Source of the DNA: Winogradskyella undariae | GTDB lineage: Bacteria; Bacteroidota; Bacteroidia; Flavobacteriales; Flavobacteriaceae | Length of the DNA stretch: 64,000 bases | Reading direction: 5' to 3' | Assembly (NCBI RefSeq): GCF_013285155.1 | Contig: NZ_JABTEL010000005.1 | Coordinates: 186,001-250,000 of the forward strand | In this document: one piece after another, positions 35,426-44,463 of the stretch | How the letters are laid out: every line of letters starts with the position of its first letter | Numbering within the stretch: the stretch's first letter is position 1 | Made by a program: the position numbers and the translations under genes | Notes under the pieces: model-generated | What the model was told of the DNA's origin: nothing | What the model saw: only the letters and a program-made list of their open reading frames with translations | Databases searched by the model: none

Positions 35426-36340
35426 ATGAAAATCAATAATATTTTAGAAGGTATTGGTAACACTCCTGTAGTGAAATTAAATAAATTATTTCCGAATGCA
35501 AATGTTTGGATGAAAGTTGAAAAATCTAATCCAGGCGGTAGCATAAAAGATAGGATTGCATTAGCAATGATTGAAGATGCAGAAAAAAGAAATATTTTAA
35601 CAAAAGATACGGAAATCATTGAACCTACATCAGGAAATACAGGTATTGGTTTAGCTATGGTAGCCGCAGTAAAGGGATATAAGCTTACGTTAGTCATGCC
35701 AGAATCTATGTCTGTTGAGCGTAGAGCTTTAATGGCTGCATACGGGGCGAAATTAGTATTAACACCAAAAGAGTTAGGTTTAGGAGGCACGATTGCAAAA
35801 GCGAAAGAGCTTGTTGAAAATAACAAAAATGCGTGGATGCCTTCTCAATTTACAAATATGGTAAATCCAAAAATACACGAAACAACAACCGCCTTAGAAA
35901 TTGCTAACGATTTCCCAGAAGGTATTGATTATTTAATTACAGGTGTTGGTACTGGTGGGCATATATCAGGTATGTCTAAAGTGTTGAAAGAAAAATTTAC
36001 AGGCTTACAAGTATTTGCTGTAGAACCTAGCGATTCACCAGTCATTTCGGGTGGAGAACCAGGGCCACATGCTTTACAAGGCATTGGTCCAGGATTTTTT
36101 CCAGAAACGTTTAATAGAGATTTAATTGATGGAGCTATTAAAATAACAAAAGAAGAAGCCTTTTCTGAAGTTCAAAATATAGCAAAAACAGAAGGTATTC
36201 TGGTTGGTATTTCTACAGGAGCATCTTTAGCTGCTGTTAGAAAACAATTAGAAACAATACCTAACGAAAAAATAATATTGACAATGAATTACGATACAGG
36301 AGAACGCTACCTTTCTATAGATGGCCTTTTTACAGTGTAA
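35426..36340 (+). CDS. cysK: Cysteine synthase (O-acetylserine sulfhydrylase)
   Basis: CysK makes L-cysteine from O-acetylserine and sulfide with pyridoxal phosphate. The 304-aa protein has the PLP lysine in NPGGSIKDR (about residues 36-44), the substrate loop [11 protein letters not shown], the phosphate-binding GTGGHISG and the GISTGAS segment. Length and motifs are standard for CysK/CysM; CysK is preferred but CysM-like use of thiosulfate cannot be excluded. It is a single-gene unit bounded by a terminator at 36373. Confidence 0.93.
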   Translation: MKINNILEGIGNTPVVKLNKLFPNANVWMKVEKSNPGGSIKDRIALAMIEDAEKRNILTKDTEIIEPTSGNTGIGLAMVAAVKGYKLTLVMPESMSVERRALMAAYGAKLVLTPKELGLGGTIAKAKELVENNKNAWMPSQFTNMVNPKIHETTTALEIANDFPEGIDYLITGVGTGGHISGMSKVLKEKFTGLQVFAVEPSDSPVISGGEPGPHALQGIGPGFFPETFNRDLIDGAIKITKEEAFSEVQNIAKTEGILVGISTGASLAAVRKQLETIPNEKIILTMNYDTGERYLSIDGLFTV

Positions 36341-36372
36341 TTTTAATTGATAGAATTATCTATAAATAACAG

Positions 36373-36413
36373 AAGCGATATAAAATTTATTTTATATCGC
36401 TTTGCTTTTTTGA
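36373..36413 (+). terminator. Rho-independent terminator after cysK
   Basis: AAGCGATATAAAAT (36373-36386) and its exact complement (36389-36402) form a 14-bp palindrome with almost no loop, followed by a T-rich run. Confidence 0.85.
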
Positions 36414-36514
36414 TTCCTTTGTAATAGTAATCAATGAAAATATAGTTCCTAATATTAACATAAATACTCAAAAGTATATTAAAACTTCCGCATCTTTGTC
36501 TTAAAATTAGCATC

Positions 36515-37186
36515 GTGAATTTTAAAGAAAAAGAACTTATTATATTCGATTTTGATGGAACACTAATTAATAGTATTCCAGATCTTACTTTGGCCATAAA
36601 TAAAATGTTAGCATATTATAATTATTCGCCATTAACAATTGAACAAGTGACTCCTTTTATTGGTAATGGAGCAAAACCTTTGGTGCGTAGATCTCTAGAG
36701 CATTCAATTCAGAACAAAGAGCTCTCAGAAACTTTGTTAGAAGAAGCTTTTGATATTTATTTATCGGCTTATAAAGAAGTAACTTGTATAGATACTTTTA
36801 TGTATCCTGGTGTTTTAGAGACTTTGAATTATTTAGATGAAAAAGGCTATAAAATGGCGATATGTACTAATAAACCTTTCGATTTTATTCAGCCTATTTT
36901 AGATAAATTAGAAATTAGAAAATTCTTCAAGAATTGGATTGGTGAAGATTCTTTATCTGAAAAGAAACCAAGTGCACTACCTCTCATTCACTTAATTAAA
37001 GAGAATAACACAAGTATAGAGAAAACCATAATGGTTGGCGATTCTAAAAATGATATTCTTGCAGCTCAAAATGCAGACATGCAAAGTATTGGTGTTAGCT
37101 ATGGCTATAATTATAACGAAAATATTGCAGATTATAACCCAACAATAGTGGTCGATAGTTTTGCAGATTTACAAGAACTTTTTTAA
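36515..37186 (+). CDS. gph: HAD-family phosphoglycolate phosphatase-like hydrolase (GTG start)
   Basis: The 223-aa HAD hydrolase has motif I DFDGTLINS (nucleophile Asp near residue 12), motif II in MAICTNKP, and motifs III/IV in KKPSALPLIHLI and MVGDSKNDILAA. The cap position and ALPLIHLIKE pattern fit Gph, which removes phosphate from 2-phosphoglycolate made during DNA repair. GTG 36515 is the only start close to motif I. A CATCTTTG at 36491-36498 may be the -7 element. One base separates its stop from the next gene, so the two are co-translated. Confidence 0.85.
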   Translation: MNFKEKELIIFDFDGTLINSIPDLTLAINKMLAYYNYSPLTIEQVTPFIGNGAKPLVRRSLEHSIQNKELSETLLEEAFDIYLSAYKEVTCIDTFMYPGVLETLNYLDEKGYKMAICTNKPFDFIQPILDKLEIRKFFKNWIGEDSLSEKKPSALPLIHLIKENNTSIEKTIMVGDSKNDILAAQNADMQSIGVSYGYNYNENIADYNPTIVVDSFADLQELF

Positions 37187-37187
37187 G

Positions 37188-38618
37188 ATGAATAAAATTT
37201 ATAATGTTGGTGTTATAGGTGGAGGTGTTTCGGGTGTAGTTACAGCTTTAGAGTTGGCCAAATACGGAATAGATAATATTTTATTTGAACAAGAAAAAAG
37301 TGTTGTAAACGGACCTCCGTTTTGCCACTTGCATGCAGGTGGAAACCTCTATCCCGATATTTCTGATGAGCAATGTAGAATATTAATGAAGCAATCCATC
37401 GATATGGCACGCTTATTTCCAGAATCTATAGACAAAAGACCTACATTTATTAGCATTCCTAAATCAGAAAAATATGCTGTAGATATCATTCAAAATCGTC
37501 TAGACATGTTGGTAGCGTACTACAAAACATTAATAGATGAAGATCCATTAAATGAAATTCTTGGTAGCCCAGATGATTATTATAAAATTTATTCTAAACA
37601 AGATTTAATTGAATTAGCAGAACAACCTAATGTTGAAAGACCGAACACTCCTGACGAGTGGATTTCTAATACAATTAAATTAGTTGATTACGAAAAATTA
37701 AAGACTCCAATAACTTTAGTTCAAGAATATGGGTGGAATCTTTTTAGGTTAGCAGCTCAAGCTCAATTGGCTTTAAATAAAACCGAAAATTGTAATTTAA
37801 AGCTTAATACTTCAGTAATTGATATTAAAGATGTCAGAAATGAAAATGTAGATTATAATTGGGAAATTTACACAAAAGATGAAGTTTATAGAGTAAATTA
37901 TTTGGTGAATTCTTGTGGATTTAAAACGGGTAAATTTGATGAATCGTTACATATTAACACAGAGCGTTTAATTGAATTTAAAGCGGCCTATGTATCTAAA
38001 TGGCAGCCGATACCCGGATTAATACCTGAACTTATTTTTCATGGAGAACGTGGTACACCACATGGTATGGTGCAGTTAACACCTTATAGTGATGATTATT
38101 ATCAAATTCATGGCATGACAGAAAATATCACGCTATTTAAAGATGGATTAATACAGTCTAAGACTAATGAAGCACAGCCTCAGTTTGGAGAAGACATTAA
38201 TCAGAAATTATTTCGTGGTTGGAAAACAGATGATATCAATACTAGAACAGAAAATGCAATCGAGTCTGTTTCAAAATTTGTTCCGTCGTTTAAATCTGCT
38301 ACTGTTGGTGGTCCGCCTCTTTTTGGTGCACAGCAAATACCGGGAGATGACCCAAGCTTAAGAGTAGGGGAAGTTAGTTTTCCTTATAAATCTTATGCTC
38401 GAAGCGAAATTGTTAAAGCATCTTCTGCATTGACTGTTGCCAATCAAATTATAACTAAGATTCAAGAAGAAAAAATTATTCCTGTAATTGCTAAAAGAAC
38501 AAATCAAAACGCTTTATTAGATCAAGTTTCTAAAGAAGACATTGATCAATTAGCTTCGCAATTAACTATTGAGCGTGGTTATCCTGAAGCATTATCAAAA
38601 CTAATTATTGAGAATTAA
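37188..38618 (+). CDS. FAD-dependent oxidoreductase
   Basis: I use ATG 37188, one base after the gph stop; an upstream in-frame start at 37161 would overlap gph and displace the dinucleotide fold. The 476-aa protein opens with a GVIGGGVSGVVTALELAKYG Rossmann motif (residues about 6-25) and FEQEK for the ribose. Later landmarks are CHLHAGGNLYPDIS, LVNSCGFKTGKFD and VGGPPLFGAQQIPGDDPSLR. It belongs to the glycine oxidase/DAO-like superfamily, but I cannot name the substrate. A terminator follows. Confidence 0.85.
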   Translation: MNKIYNVGVIGGGVSGVVTALELAKYGIDNILFEQEKSVVNGPPFCHLHAGGNLYPDISDEQCRILMKQSIDMARLFPESIDKRPTFISIPKSEKYAVDIIQNRLDMLVAYYKTLIDEDPLNEILGSPDDYYKIYSKQDLIELAEQPNVERPNTPDEWISNTIKLVDYEKLKTPITLVQEYGWNLFRLAAQAQLALNKTENCNLKLNTSVIDIKDVRNENVDYNWEIYTKDEVYRVNYLVNSCGFKTGKFDESLHINTERLIEFKAAYVSKWQPIPGLIPELIFHGERGTPHGMVQLTPYSDDYYQIHGMTENITLFKDGLIQSKTNEAQPQFGEDINQKLFRGWKTDDINTRTENAIESVSKFVPSFKSATVGGPPLFGAQQIPGDDPSLRVGEVSFPYKSYARSEIVKASSALTVANQIITKIQEEKIIPVIAKRTNQNALLDQVSKEDIDQLASQLTIERGYPEALSKLIIEN

Positions 38619-38641
38619 TAATTAGAATTATAAAGTTTATT

Positions 38642-38681
38642 ATCCCCATGATTCTTTAATAGAATTTATGGGGATTTTTTT
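38642..38681 (+). terminator. Rho-independent terminator after the FAD oxidoreductase
   Basis: ATCCCCAT (38642-38649) pairs with ATGGGGAT (38668-38675), with extra pairs ATTCT/AGAAT inside, followed by a T run. Confidence 0.8.
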
Positions 38682-38779
38682 ATTCATTACCAAAAAGGAT
38701 GTTTCACGTAGTAAACCATACTATAAGATTTTTGCCTAGACAATAGTTTCTAATAGGTATTCATATTTTATATGAAATC

Positions 38780-39700
38780 TTAACGCCAATTAATTTTAAT
38801 AAAGCGATCATTCTTCACAAATCCTTTAGGTATTTTGTCTAAAACCTCTAAACGTATCGCATCAATTAAACTATCCTTTGCAAACGAATGATGCACTGCT
38901 AAACTTACTTCGCGTATCGGTTTTGGCTCTGTAAAATTAATATTGCGTCCGCTGTCGTTTTTATTAATGGCCATTTCAGGGACTAAAGTAAATCCACCAT
39001 AATTATCTACCATTTTCTTTAAAGCTTCTATAGATCCACTCTGAAATTGAATATTCTGTGGGTTTGTACTTTGAGAACAAATATTTAAAACTTGGTTTCT
39101 AAAACAGTGCCCATTTTTTAAAAGCCACAAATTATCTAAGTTTTCAATTTCACTGGCAGAAACCGCTTTCTTGTCATTAAATGTTCCTTTCTGTCCGTAA
39201 AATACAAAAGGTTCATTGTACAATTTAATCTCTCTGATGAAAGGTTCATTAAGTGGTGTTACTAAAATACCAATATCAATTTCTTTTTTTTGTAATGCCG
39301 AGATAATTTGATCGGACTGCATTTCTTCAATAATAAGTATCGTATCTGGATGTTTTTCAGCAAAAGATCCTGAAATTAAAGGAATTAGATAAGGTGAAAC
39401 CGTTGGTAAAACGCCTATTTTATATTCGCCCACTAAGCTATCTAATTCGGTACTCACCATATTTTTTAACTCATTAACTTCTCGTAAAATTATTTTAGAC
39501 TTATTAATAAATAATTCGCCTAAAGCTGAAGGTTTAAAAGGTGACTTACTCTTATCGAATATTAAAAATCCAATTTCATCTTCTAGCTTTTTAACTTGAA
39601 TAGTAATAGTAGGTTGCGTTACAAAACATTTTTCTGCCGCAGTTACAAAATGCCGATAGGTGTCTAAAGCGATGATGTATTCTAATTGTTGAAGTGTCAT
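38780..39700 (-). CDS. oxyR: OxyR, hydrogen peroxide-sensing LysR regulator
   Basis: The 306-aa LysR protein has an N-terminal winged helix (LEYIIALDTYRHFVTAAEKCFVTQPT). The sensor domain carries HCFRNQVLNIC, with Cys at residues 199 and 208. In E. coli OxyR the peroxide-sensing disulfide is also C199-C208 with the same eight-residue gap, so the redox switch is conserved. It is divergent from the catalase gene; the 93-bp intergenic region carries the catalase promoter and A/T-rich repeated ATTAAT sequences that may be its binding site. Confidence 0.95.
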   Translation of the reverse strand: MTLQQLEYIIALDTYRHFVTAAEKCFVTQPTITIQVKKLEDEIGFLIFDKSKSPFKPSALGELFINKSKIILREVNELKNMVSTELDSLVGEYKIGVLPTVSPYLIPLISGSFAEKHPDTILIIEEMQSDQIISALQKKEIDIGILVTPLNEPFIREIKLYNEPFVFYGQKGTFNDKKAVSASEIENLDNLWLLKNGHCFRNQVLNICSQSTNPQNIQFQSGSIEALKKMVDNYGGFTLVPEMAINKNDSGRNINFTEPKPIREVSLAVHHSFAKDSLIDAIRLEVLDKIPKGFVKNDRFIKINWR

Positions 39701-39738
39701 TATATAGATTTTATTAATGTAAATATATAAATTATTAA

Positions 39739-39770
39739 TTTGATTAATATCGTGATTCTGTCCATTTTTG
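39739..39770 (+). promoter_or_regulatory. Catalase promoter
   Basis: TTTG at 39739-39742, a 20-bp spacer, and CATTTTTG at 39763-39770 (one base from TAnnTTTG) precede ATG 39794 by 23 bp. The upstream ATTAATGTAAATAT and ATTATTAATTTGATTAAT repeats lie where an OxyR tetramer would bind. Confidence 0.6.
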
Positions 39771-39793
39771 CATTAACAAATAAAAAAGAATTG

Positions 39794-41317
39794 ATGAAAA
39801 GAATAATTACAACCTTAGTCATCTTATCAATAGGATTGGTAAGTTTCTCGCAAAGTGAGAAGAAAATGACAACTAATAATGGTGCACCAGTTGGAGACAA
39901 CCAAAACTCTAAAACAGTTGGAGAATATGGTCCCGTTTTATTAGAAGATATTCATTTAGTAGAAAAATTAGCCGCTTTTGATAGAGAACGTATACCAGAA
40001 CGTGTTGTGCACCCAAGAGGAGCTGGAGCATCTGGGTATTTTGAAGCAACAAAAGACATGTCAGATTATACTAGAGCTGTATTATTTGCTGAAGCAGGAA
40101 AAAAGACAGATTTAGCAGTACGTTTTTCTACTGTAATACACGGAAAAGGTTCACCTGAAACTGCAAGAGACCCAAGAGGTTTTGCAGTAAAGTTTTATAC
40201 AGAACAAGGTAATTATGACATTGTTGGTAACAACCTGCCTATCTTTTTTATTAGAGATGCAATTAAGTTTCCAGATATGGTGCATTCTTTAAAGCCTTCA
40301 CCTGAAACAAATAAACAAGATCCAAATCGTTTTTTCGATTTCTTTTCTCATGTACCAGAAGCGACACATATGATTACACGATTGTGGACTGATTTAGGAA
40401 TTCCTAAAGGCTACCAATTTATGAACGGAAGTAGCGTACATGGCTATAAATGGATTAATAAAGCAGGAAAAGTAACTTATGTAAAGTACTCTTGGATATC
40501 TAAACAAGGTGAAAAAAATCTTACTGCTGAAGAAGCATCAATTCAACAAGGAAAAGATTGGCAACATGCAACAGTTAGCTTAAGAAAAGATATTGCTGAT
40601 AAAAATTACCCACAATGGGATTTATATGTGCAAATGATAAAGCCTGAAGATATTCATTCTTTTGATTTTTGGCCTTTAGATGCTACCAAAGATTGGCCAG
40701 CAGATAAAATTGAAAAAATTAAGATTGGTACCATGACTTTAAATCAAAATCCGGTAAATTATTTTGAGCAAGTTGAAAGTATTGCTTTTTCACCAGGAGC
40801 TTTAATTCCAGGAGTCGAGCCATCAGAAGATAAGTTGCTACAAGGTCGTTTATTCTCTTATTTTGATACACAAAGACACAGATTAGGACCAAATTTTCAA
40901 CAATTAAAAATTAACCAACCGCTAGAAGATCCTAAAAACTATAATTCAGATAGCTGGAATAGTGCCGGTAATAAAAGATTTGAAAATCCAGATGTTAACT
41001 ACCAACCAAGTAGTAAAGCATCTTTATCTGAAGATACTCAATATAAGCAATCAGAAACGACGCTTACTAATGTAACCATCACGCAAAAGAAAATTACTAA
41101 AACAAATGATTTTGCTCAAGCAGGTGATTTTTACAGATCGCTTACTAAGAAAGAACAAAACAATTTGATTAAAAACTTAAGTGGTGATTTAGGTCAGGTT
41201 ACAGATAAAAATATCCAGATGACAATGATTGGTTATTTCTATCAGGCAGATAGAGATTATGGAATGCGTATTGCAGAAGCATTGGGTTTTTCTGCTAAAG
41301 ATTTTATGAAGAAATAA
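39794..41317 (+). CDS. katA: Exported monofunctional catalase
   Basis: The 507-aa catalase breaks down hydrogen peroxide with heme b. The distal His is H73 in RVVHPRGAG, the catalytic Asn lies in VGNNLPIFFIRD near 146, and the proximal heme Tyr is Y356 in RLFSYFDTQRHRLG. It has the size of a small-subunit clade 3 enzyme, but ATG 39794 adds a signal peptide (MKRIITTLVILSIGLVSFSQ), so it is probably periplasmic. An upstream frame start at 39740 lies in the promoter and is rejected. It is divergent from oxyR and followed by an exported ankyrin protein. Confidence 0.95.
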   Translation: MKRIITTLVILSIGLVSFSQSEKKMTTNNGAPVGDNQNSKTVGEYGPVLLEDIHLVEKLAAFDRERIPERVVHPRGAGASGYFEATKDMSDYTRAVLFAEAGKKTDLAVRFSTVIHGKGSPETARDPRGFAVKFYTEQGNYDIVGNNLPIFFIRDAIKFPDMVHSLKPSPETNKQDPNRFFDFFSHVPEATHMITRLWTDLGIPKGYQFMNGSSVHGYKWINKAGKVTYVKYSWISKQGEKNLTAEEASIQQGKDWQHATVSLRKDIADKNYPQWDLYVQMIKPEDIHSFDFWPLDATKDWPADKIEKIKIGTMTLNQNPVNYFEQVESIAFSPGALIPGVEPSEDKLLQGRLFSYFDTQRHRLGPNFQQLKINQPLEDPKNYNSDSWNSAGNKRFENPDVNYQPSSKASLSEDTQYKQSETTLTNVTITQKKITKTNDFAQAGDFYRSLTKKEQNNLIKNLSGDLGQVTDKNIQMTMIGYFYQADRDYGMRIAEALGFSAKDFMKK

Positions 41318-41335
41318 CAGTACATGATTGGTGAG

Positions 41336-41374
41336 TAGAGGGGGAGCTGCCAGTGCGACCTCTCTATTTATTTT
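41336..41374 (+). terminator. Possible attenuating hairpin between catalase and ankyrin genes
   Basis: TAGAGGGG (41337-41344) can pair with CCTCTCTA (41359-41366, one G-U pair) around a GC-rich loop, followed by TTTATTTT. It is the most GC-rich spot nearby. It may partly terminate transcription or stabilise the catalase mRNA 3' end. Confidence 0.45.
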
Positions 41375-41386
41375 AAAAAAAATACA

Positions 41387-41908
41387 ATGAAAAATATTTT
41401 ACTCGCTCTTACATTAATTTTTACTTTAGGGAGTTACGGACAAACTGTTTTTGAAGTTTCTAGAAATGGGGATTTAGAAAAACTTAAAGCATTATATACT
41501 TCAAATAATGCAATTATCAACACTGCAGATAGCAAAGGTTTTACACCTTTAATTCTTGCTGCATATAATGAACATGACGAAATTGTTACTTATTTATTAG
41601 AAAACGGAAGTGATGTTAATGCTAAAGATTTATCCGGAAACACAGCTTTAATGGGAGTTTGCTTTAAAGGATATTTAAATATTGCAGAAATTCTAGTTGA
41701 AAATGGAGCTGCAATTAACCAACAAAATTATAATGGAGCTACAGCACTTATTTATGTAAGTACTTTTGGTCATACAGAAATTGCTAAATTATTATTGAAT
41801 AAAAATGCTGATCTATCTATCCAAGATGGCAGAGGAAAAACAGCGTTAAATCATGCAGAAATGCAAGGCAATGATGAAATTATTCAACTATTGAAAAGTG
41901 AGCAATAA
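41387..41908 (+). CDS. Exported ankyrin repeat protein, catalase partner
   Basis: The 173-aa protein has a signal peptide (MKNILLALTLIFTLGSYGQ) and about four ankyrin repeats with the consensus TPLILAAYNEHDEIVTYLLENGSDVNAKD, starting near residues 50, 83, 116 and 149. In Pseudomonas aeruginosa a periplasmic ankyrin protein (AnkB) encoded beside katB is needed for full catalase activity, and in Campylobacter an ankyrin protein next to katA aids heme loading. The same gene order and shared export signal suggest the same role here. This is inference by analogy. Confidence 0.88.
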   Translation: MKNILLALTLIFTLGSYGQTVFEVSRNGDLEKLKALYTSNNAIINTADSKGFTPLILAAYNEHDEIVTYLLENGSDVNAKDLSGNTALMGVCFKGYLNIAEILVENGAAINQQNYNGATALIYVSTFGHTEIAKLLLNKNADLSIQDGRGKTALNHAEMQGNDEIIQLLKSEQ

Positions 41909-41942
41909 ACAGACCAATTAATTCATTTTCTAATAACTTAAG

Positions 41943-41969
41943 AATCGAATTTTGTATTCGATTTTTTTT
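41943..41969 (+). terminator. Rho-independent terminator after the ankyrin gene
   Basis: AATCGAAT (41943-41950) and ATTCGATT (41956-41963) form an 8-bp stem with a 5-nt loop followed by a T run. It ends the catalase-ankyrin unit and separates the DoxX gene. Confidence 0.8.
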
Positions 41970-42040
41970 ATTACTAAATTAGAGGCTTCACTATTAAAAC
42001 AAGAGTTTTAATAAGTTGTTTTAATCAAAAAAACTAAATA

Positions 42041-42439
42041 ATGCATAATAAAACTTCCTATTTAATAATAAGATTAGCCTTAGGATTAAGCATGTTCGGT
42101 CACGGATTAGTTCGTATGCCTAAACTTCAGGAATTTAGTGAAGGCTTAGTAACCTCTTTTGAAAATTCTATGCTTCCTGAACTATTAACGGTACCATTTA
42201 GCTATGTTTTACCGATAGCAGAATTGATTTTTGGATTAGGTGTTTTGTTAGGCTTATTTACGAGAATCTCAGCAATTGCTATTGGCATTGTTTTGTTGTC
42301 ACTTGTTTTTGGTTCTACACTCGTTGAAAACTGGGGTGCCATAACAGCACAATTTATACATATTGGTTTTGTTGCTTATATCATTCATCATGTTAAGGAT
42401 AATTCTTATGCGATTGATAATGTGATTCATAAAAACTAA
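42041..42439 (+). CDS. DoxX family membrane protein
   Basis: The 132-aa protein has four membrane helices (LIIRLALGLSMFGHGLVRM, VLPIAELIFGLGVLLGLF, SAIAIGIVLLSLVFGSTLV, FIHIGFVAYIIHHV). The GHGL motif after helix 1 and LPIAELIFGLGVLLGLFTR are typical of DoxX. DoxX proteins are linked to thiosulfate:quinone oxidation in archaea and to membrane redox stress complexes in mycobacteria; the role here is not known. It is convergent with the LysE gene, 10 bp apart. Confidence 0.85.
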   Translation: MHNKTSYLIIRLALGLSMFGHGLVRMPKLQEFSEGLVTSFENSMLPELLTVPFSYVLPIAELIFGLGVLLGLFTRISAIAIGIVLLSLVFGSTLVENWGAITAQFIHIGFVAYIIHHVKDNSYAIDNVIHKN

Positions 42440-42449
42440 AGTTCCGTTA

Positions 42450-43079
42450 TTAGGTTAAAGCAATCATAAGTCCCATTAAAATAAATATACAACCCGAAAT
42501 TTTATTAAGCCATAAACCAGCTTTAGGATTTTCTTGAAATTTTTGAGAAAATAGTCCAGCAAATAAGGTTAAAGATAAATACCAAATAATTCCAATAGCA
42601 GAGAAAGTAATCCCTAAAAGAATGAAAGGAATAGGATTCTCTAAGTCATTAGGGTTTATAAACTGAGGAAATAAAGCTAAAAAGAATAATGCAACTTTCG
42701 GATTTAATAAGTTGGTTATAAATCCAGACCAAAAATCACTTTTTCTCTTAGTTTGTAGGTTTTTATTTGATTCAGAAGTGATAAGTGATTTATTATTTAT
42801 AAGGCTAGAAATCCCCATGTATAATAAATAAACAGCTCCTGAATATTTAATAATTGTAAACGCATAGTCTGATTTGGAAATTAAAACAGATAAGCCTAAT
42901 GCTGCAAATAACGTGTGAGCTAATACACCTGAGTTAATGCCAAGTGCTGCATGTATTCCCGATTTCTTACCCTGACTTATAGATTTGTTTAGTACAAAAA
43001 CTGTGTCAATACCTGGTGTTATTACAAAAATAAAAGCTGTAAATATAAAAGTGATAAAGTTTTCTATTCCCATGATCAA
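42450..43079 (-). CDS. LysE/RhtB family amino acid exporter
   Basis: The 209-aa protein has six helices and the family N-terminus FIFVITPGIDTVFVLNKSISQGKKSGIHAALGI, with the second half LLNPKVALFFLALFPQFI. Both are signatures of LysE/RhtB exporters of amino acids or homoserine lactones. ATG 43079 is used; ATG 43073 is equally possible. It is divergent from a LysR gene 101 bp away, which probably controls it. The exported substrate is unknown. Confidence 0.9.
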   Translation of the reverse strand: MIMGIENFITFIFTAFIFVITPGIDTVFVLNKSISQGKKSGIHAALGINSGVLAHTLFAALGLSVLISKSDYAFTIIKYSGAVYLLYMGISSLINNKSLITSESNKNLQTKRKSDFWSGFITNLLNPKVALFFLALFPQFINPNDLENPIPFILLGITFSAIGIIWYLSLTLFAGLFSQKFQENPKAGLWLNKISGCIFILMGLMIALT

Positions 43080-43180
43080 AATTATTTAGAATCAAACATT
43101 AAGTTTCGACAAAGGAAATGCTTTGGTACAACTTAAAAAATACATATTTTTGATTAACTAATGCGATAAATGCATTAATC

Positions 43181-44065
43181 ATGACGATTCAACAAATAAA
43201 ATATTTCTTAGAACTTGCTAACGAGTTACATTTCTGGAAAACAGCAGAGAAGATTTCAATTTCACAATCGACCTTAAGTAGACAAATTCAAGCTTTAGAA
43301 GATGAATTAGGAATTCAACTTTTTGAACGCGATAAAAGAAATGTAAAACTTACAGCTGCGGGTAAATTTCTTAGAGAACATTGGACGGATTCAATTAATG
43401 AATTAGACCGAATTCATATACAAGCAAAAAAAATAGATATTGGGGCTTCGGGCAGTATATCAATTGCTTACCCAGGTTCTATTTCATCGGGTTTCTTACC
43501 TCGGTTGATGAATGTTTTAACTGAAGAAATGCCTGATTTAAAAATTGAATTAACAGAGCCTACCGATTTAAATCACGAAAAATTAATTTTAGATTACCAT
43601 ATTGATATTGCTATAAGTCGGGATGAAATATTGAACCCGACCATCATGTCAAAAAAGTTATATTCAGAATCAATTTGTCTAGTAGTTCCTATAAATCATT
43701 GGTTAACTCAAGATAATTTTACGGATTTAAAAATGGTTGAGAATGAAAACTTTATCATTTCAGCATTGCATAATAACACCTATTTTTCAACTTTATTGCG
43801 TAGTGTTTTTAGTGCGAGTGACTTTGAACCTAAGACAACAATTGAATCCGATTTTGGAAGTGTAATTTTAAATCTCGTTGCTAAAAATCTAGGCATTTCT
43901 ATTTTGCCTTATTCTTTTAAGTTTGCCAATAATCAAAACGTAAGATTTATAGAGTTACCTAATAATGTCGATTTGTTTATTAATTGGCGTCTTAAAGATC
44001 CTAATAAAATAGTGAAACGTATTGTAGATTATTCAATTACACTTGGCGAAAATTATATACTTTAA
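43181..44065 (+). CDS. LysR family transcriptional regulator
   Basis: The 294-aa protein has an N-terminal winged helix (IKYFLELANELHFWKTAEKISISQSTLSRQIQALEDELGIQLFERDKR) and a periplasmic-binding-like effector domain (SGSISIAYPGSISSGFLPRLM). There is no Cys pair of the OxyR type. It is divergent from the LysE-type exporter, so it probably senses the exporter's substrate and activates it; this is inferred from position. It ends at a long palindrome shared with the convergent gene. Confidence 0.9.
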   Translation: MTIQQIKYFLELANELHFWKTAEKISISQSTLSRQIQALEDELGIQLFERDKRNVKLTAAGKFLREHWTDSINELDRIHIQAKKIDIGASGSISIAYPGSISSGFLPRLMNVLTEEMPDLKIELTEPTDLNHEKLILDYHIDIAISRDEILNPTIMSKKLYSESICLVVPINHWLTQDNFTDLKMVENENFIISALHNNTYFSTLLRSVFSASDFEPKTTIESDFGSVILNLVAKNLGISILPYSFKFANNQNVRFIELPNNVDLFINWRLKDPNKIVKRIVDYSITLGENYIL

Positions 44066-44066
44066 A

Positions 44067-44105
44067 ATACTACACTTTAAATTTTAAAAATTTAAGGTGT
44101 AGTAT
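44067..44105. terminator. Bidirectional terminator between convergent genes
   Basis: An 18-bp stem (44067-44084 with 44088-44105, one G-U pair, 3-nt loop) lies between the LysR stop and the stop of the minus-strand gene. A/T runs on both sides allow use in either direction. Confidence 0.7.
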
Positions 44106-44116
44106 AATTTAAAAAG

Positions 44117-44449
44117 TTAAGCACTTCTTTTATGATAAAGTAGTATCGAATAATTTATAATTACAATTATAATCCCAATTGTTATAACAATAGAGGAATG
44201 TATTGCATTTAATATTATAATTTTTTGATTCATTCCTGTTAATAGAGCATACCAAAAAAAAGGACAAAAAATACCAACTAAGGAAATATTACGACCAGTT
44301 TTTATACCGTTTCTATATTTCAATGTTTTTGTTAGATATTTTTTAGAAACATTTTTATTTCCGTTAATTAATCTAATACATTTTTTACCAGCTATGGTAT
44401 AAGGGCAGTTATTAAGTACCTGCTTAATTAATTTTGAAATAGTATTCAT
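44117..44449 (-). CDS. Small membrane protein downstream of the ArsR-controlled permease
   Basis: The 110-aa protein has a basic N-terminal half with Cys residues (NNCPYTIAGKKCIRLINGN). Two hydrophobic segments follow (about 51-71, ISLVGIFCPFFWYALLTG, and 80-103, HSSIVITIGIIIVIINYSILLY). I do not recognise it. It starts 14 bp after the permease stop on the same strand and so is likely part of the ArsR-regulated unit. The Cys residues fit a thiophilic metal or metalloid setting but prove nothing. Confidence 0.6.
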   Translation of the reverse strand: MNTISKLIKQVLNNCPYTIAGKKCIRLINGNKNVSKKYLTKTLKYRNGIKTGRNISLVGIFCPFFWYALLTGMNQKIIILNAIHSSIVITIGIIIVIINYSILLYHKRSA

Positions 44450-44463
44450 TGTATCTGTTTGCG

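Noticed and set aside
35389..35826. Minus-strand frame opposite cysK
   Set aside because: Fully antisense to the conserved cysK; no start context or family.
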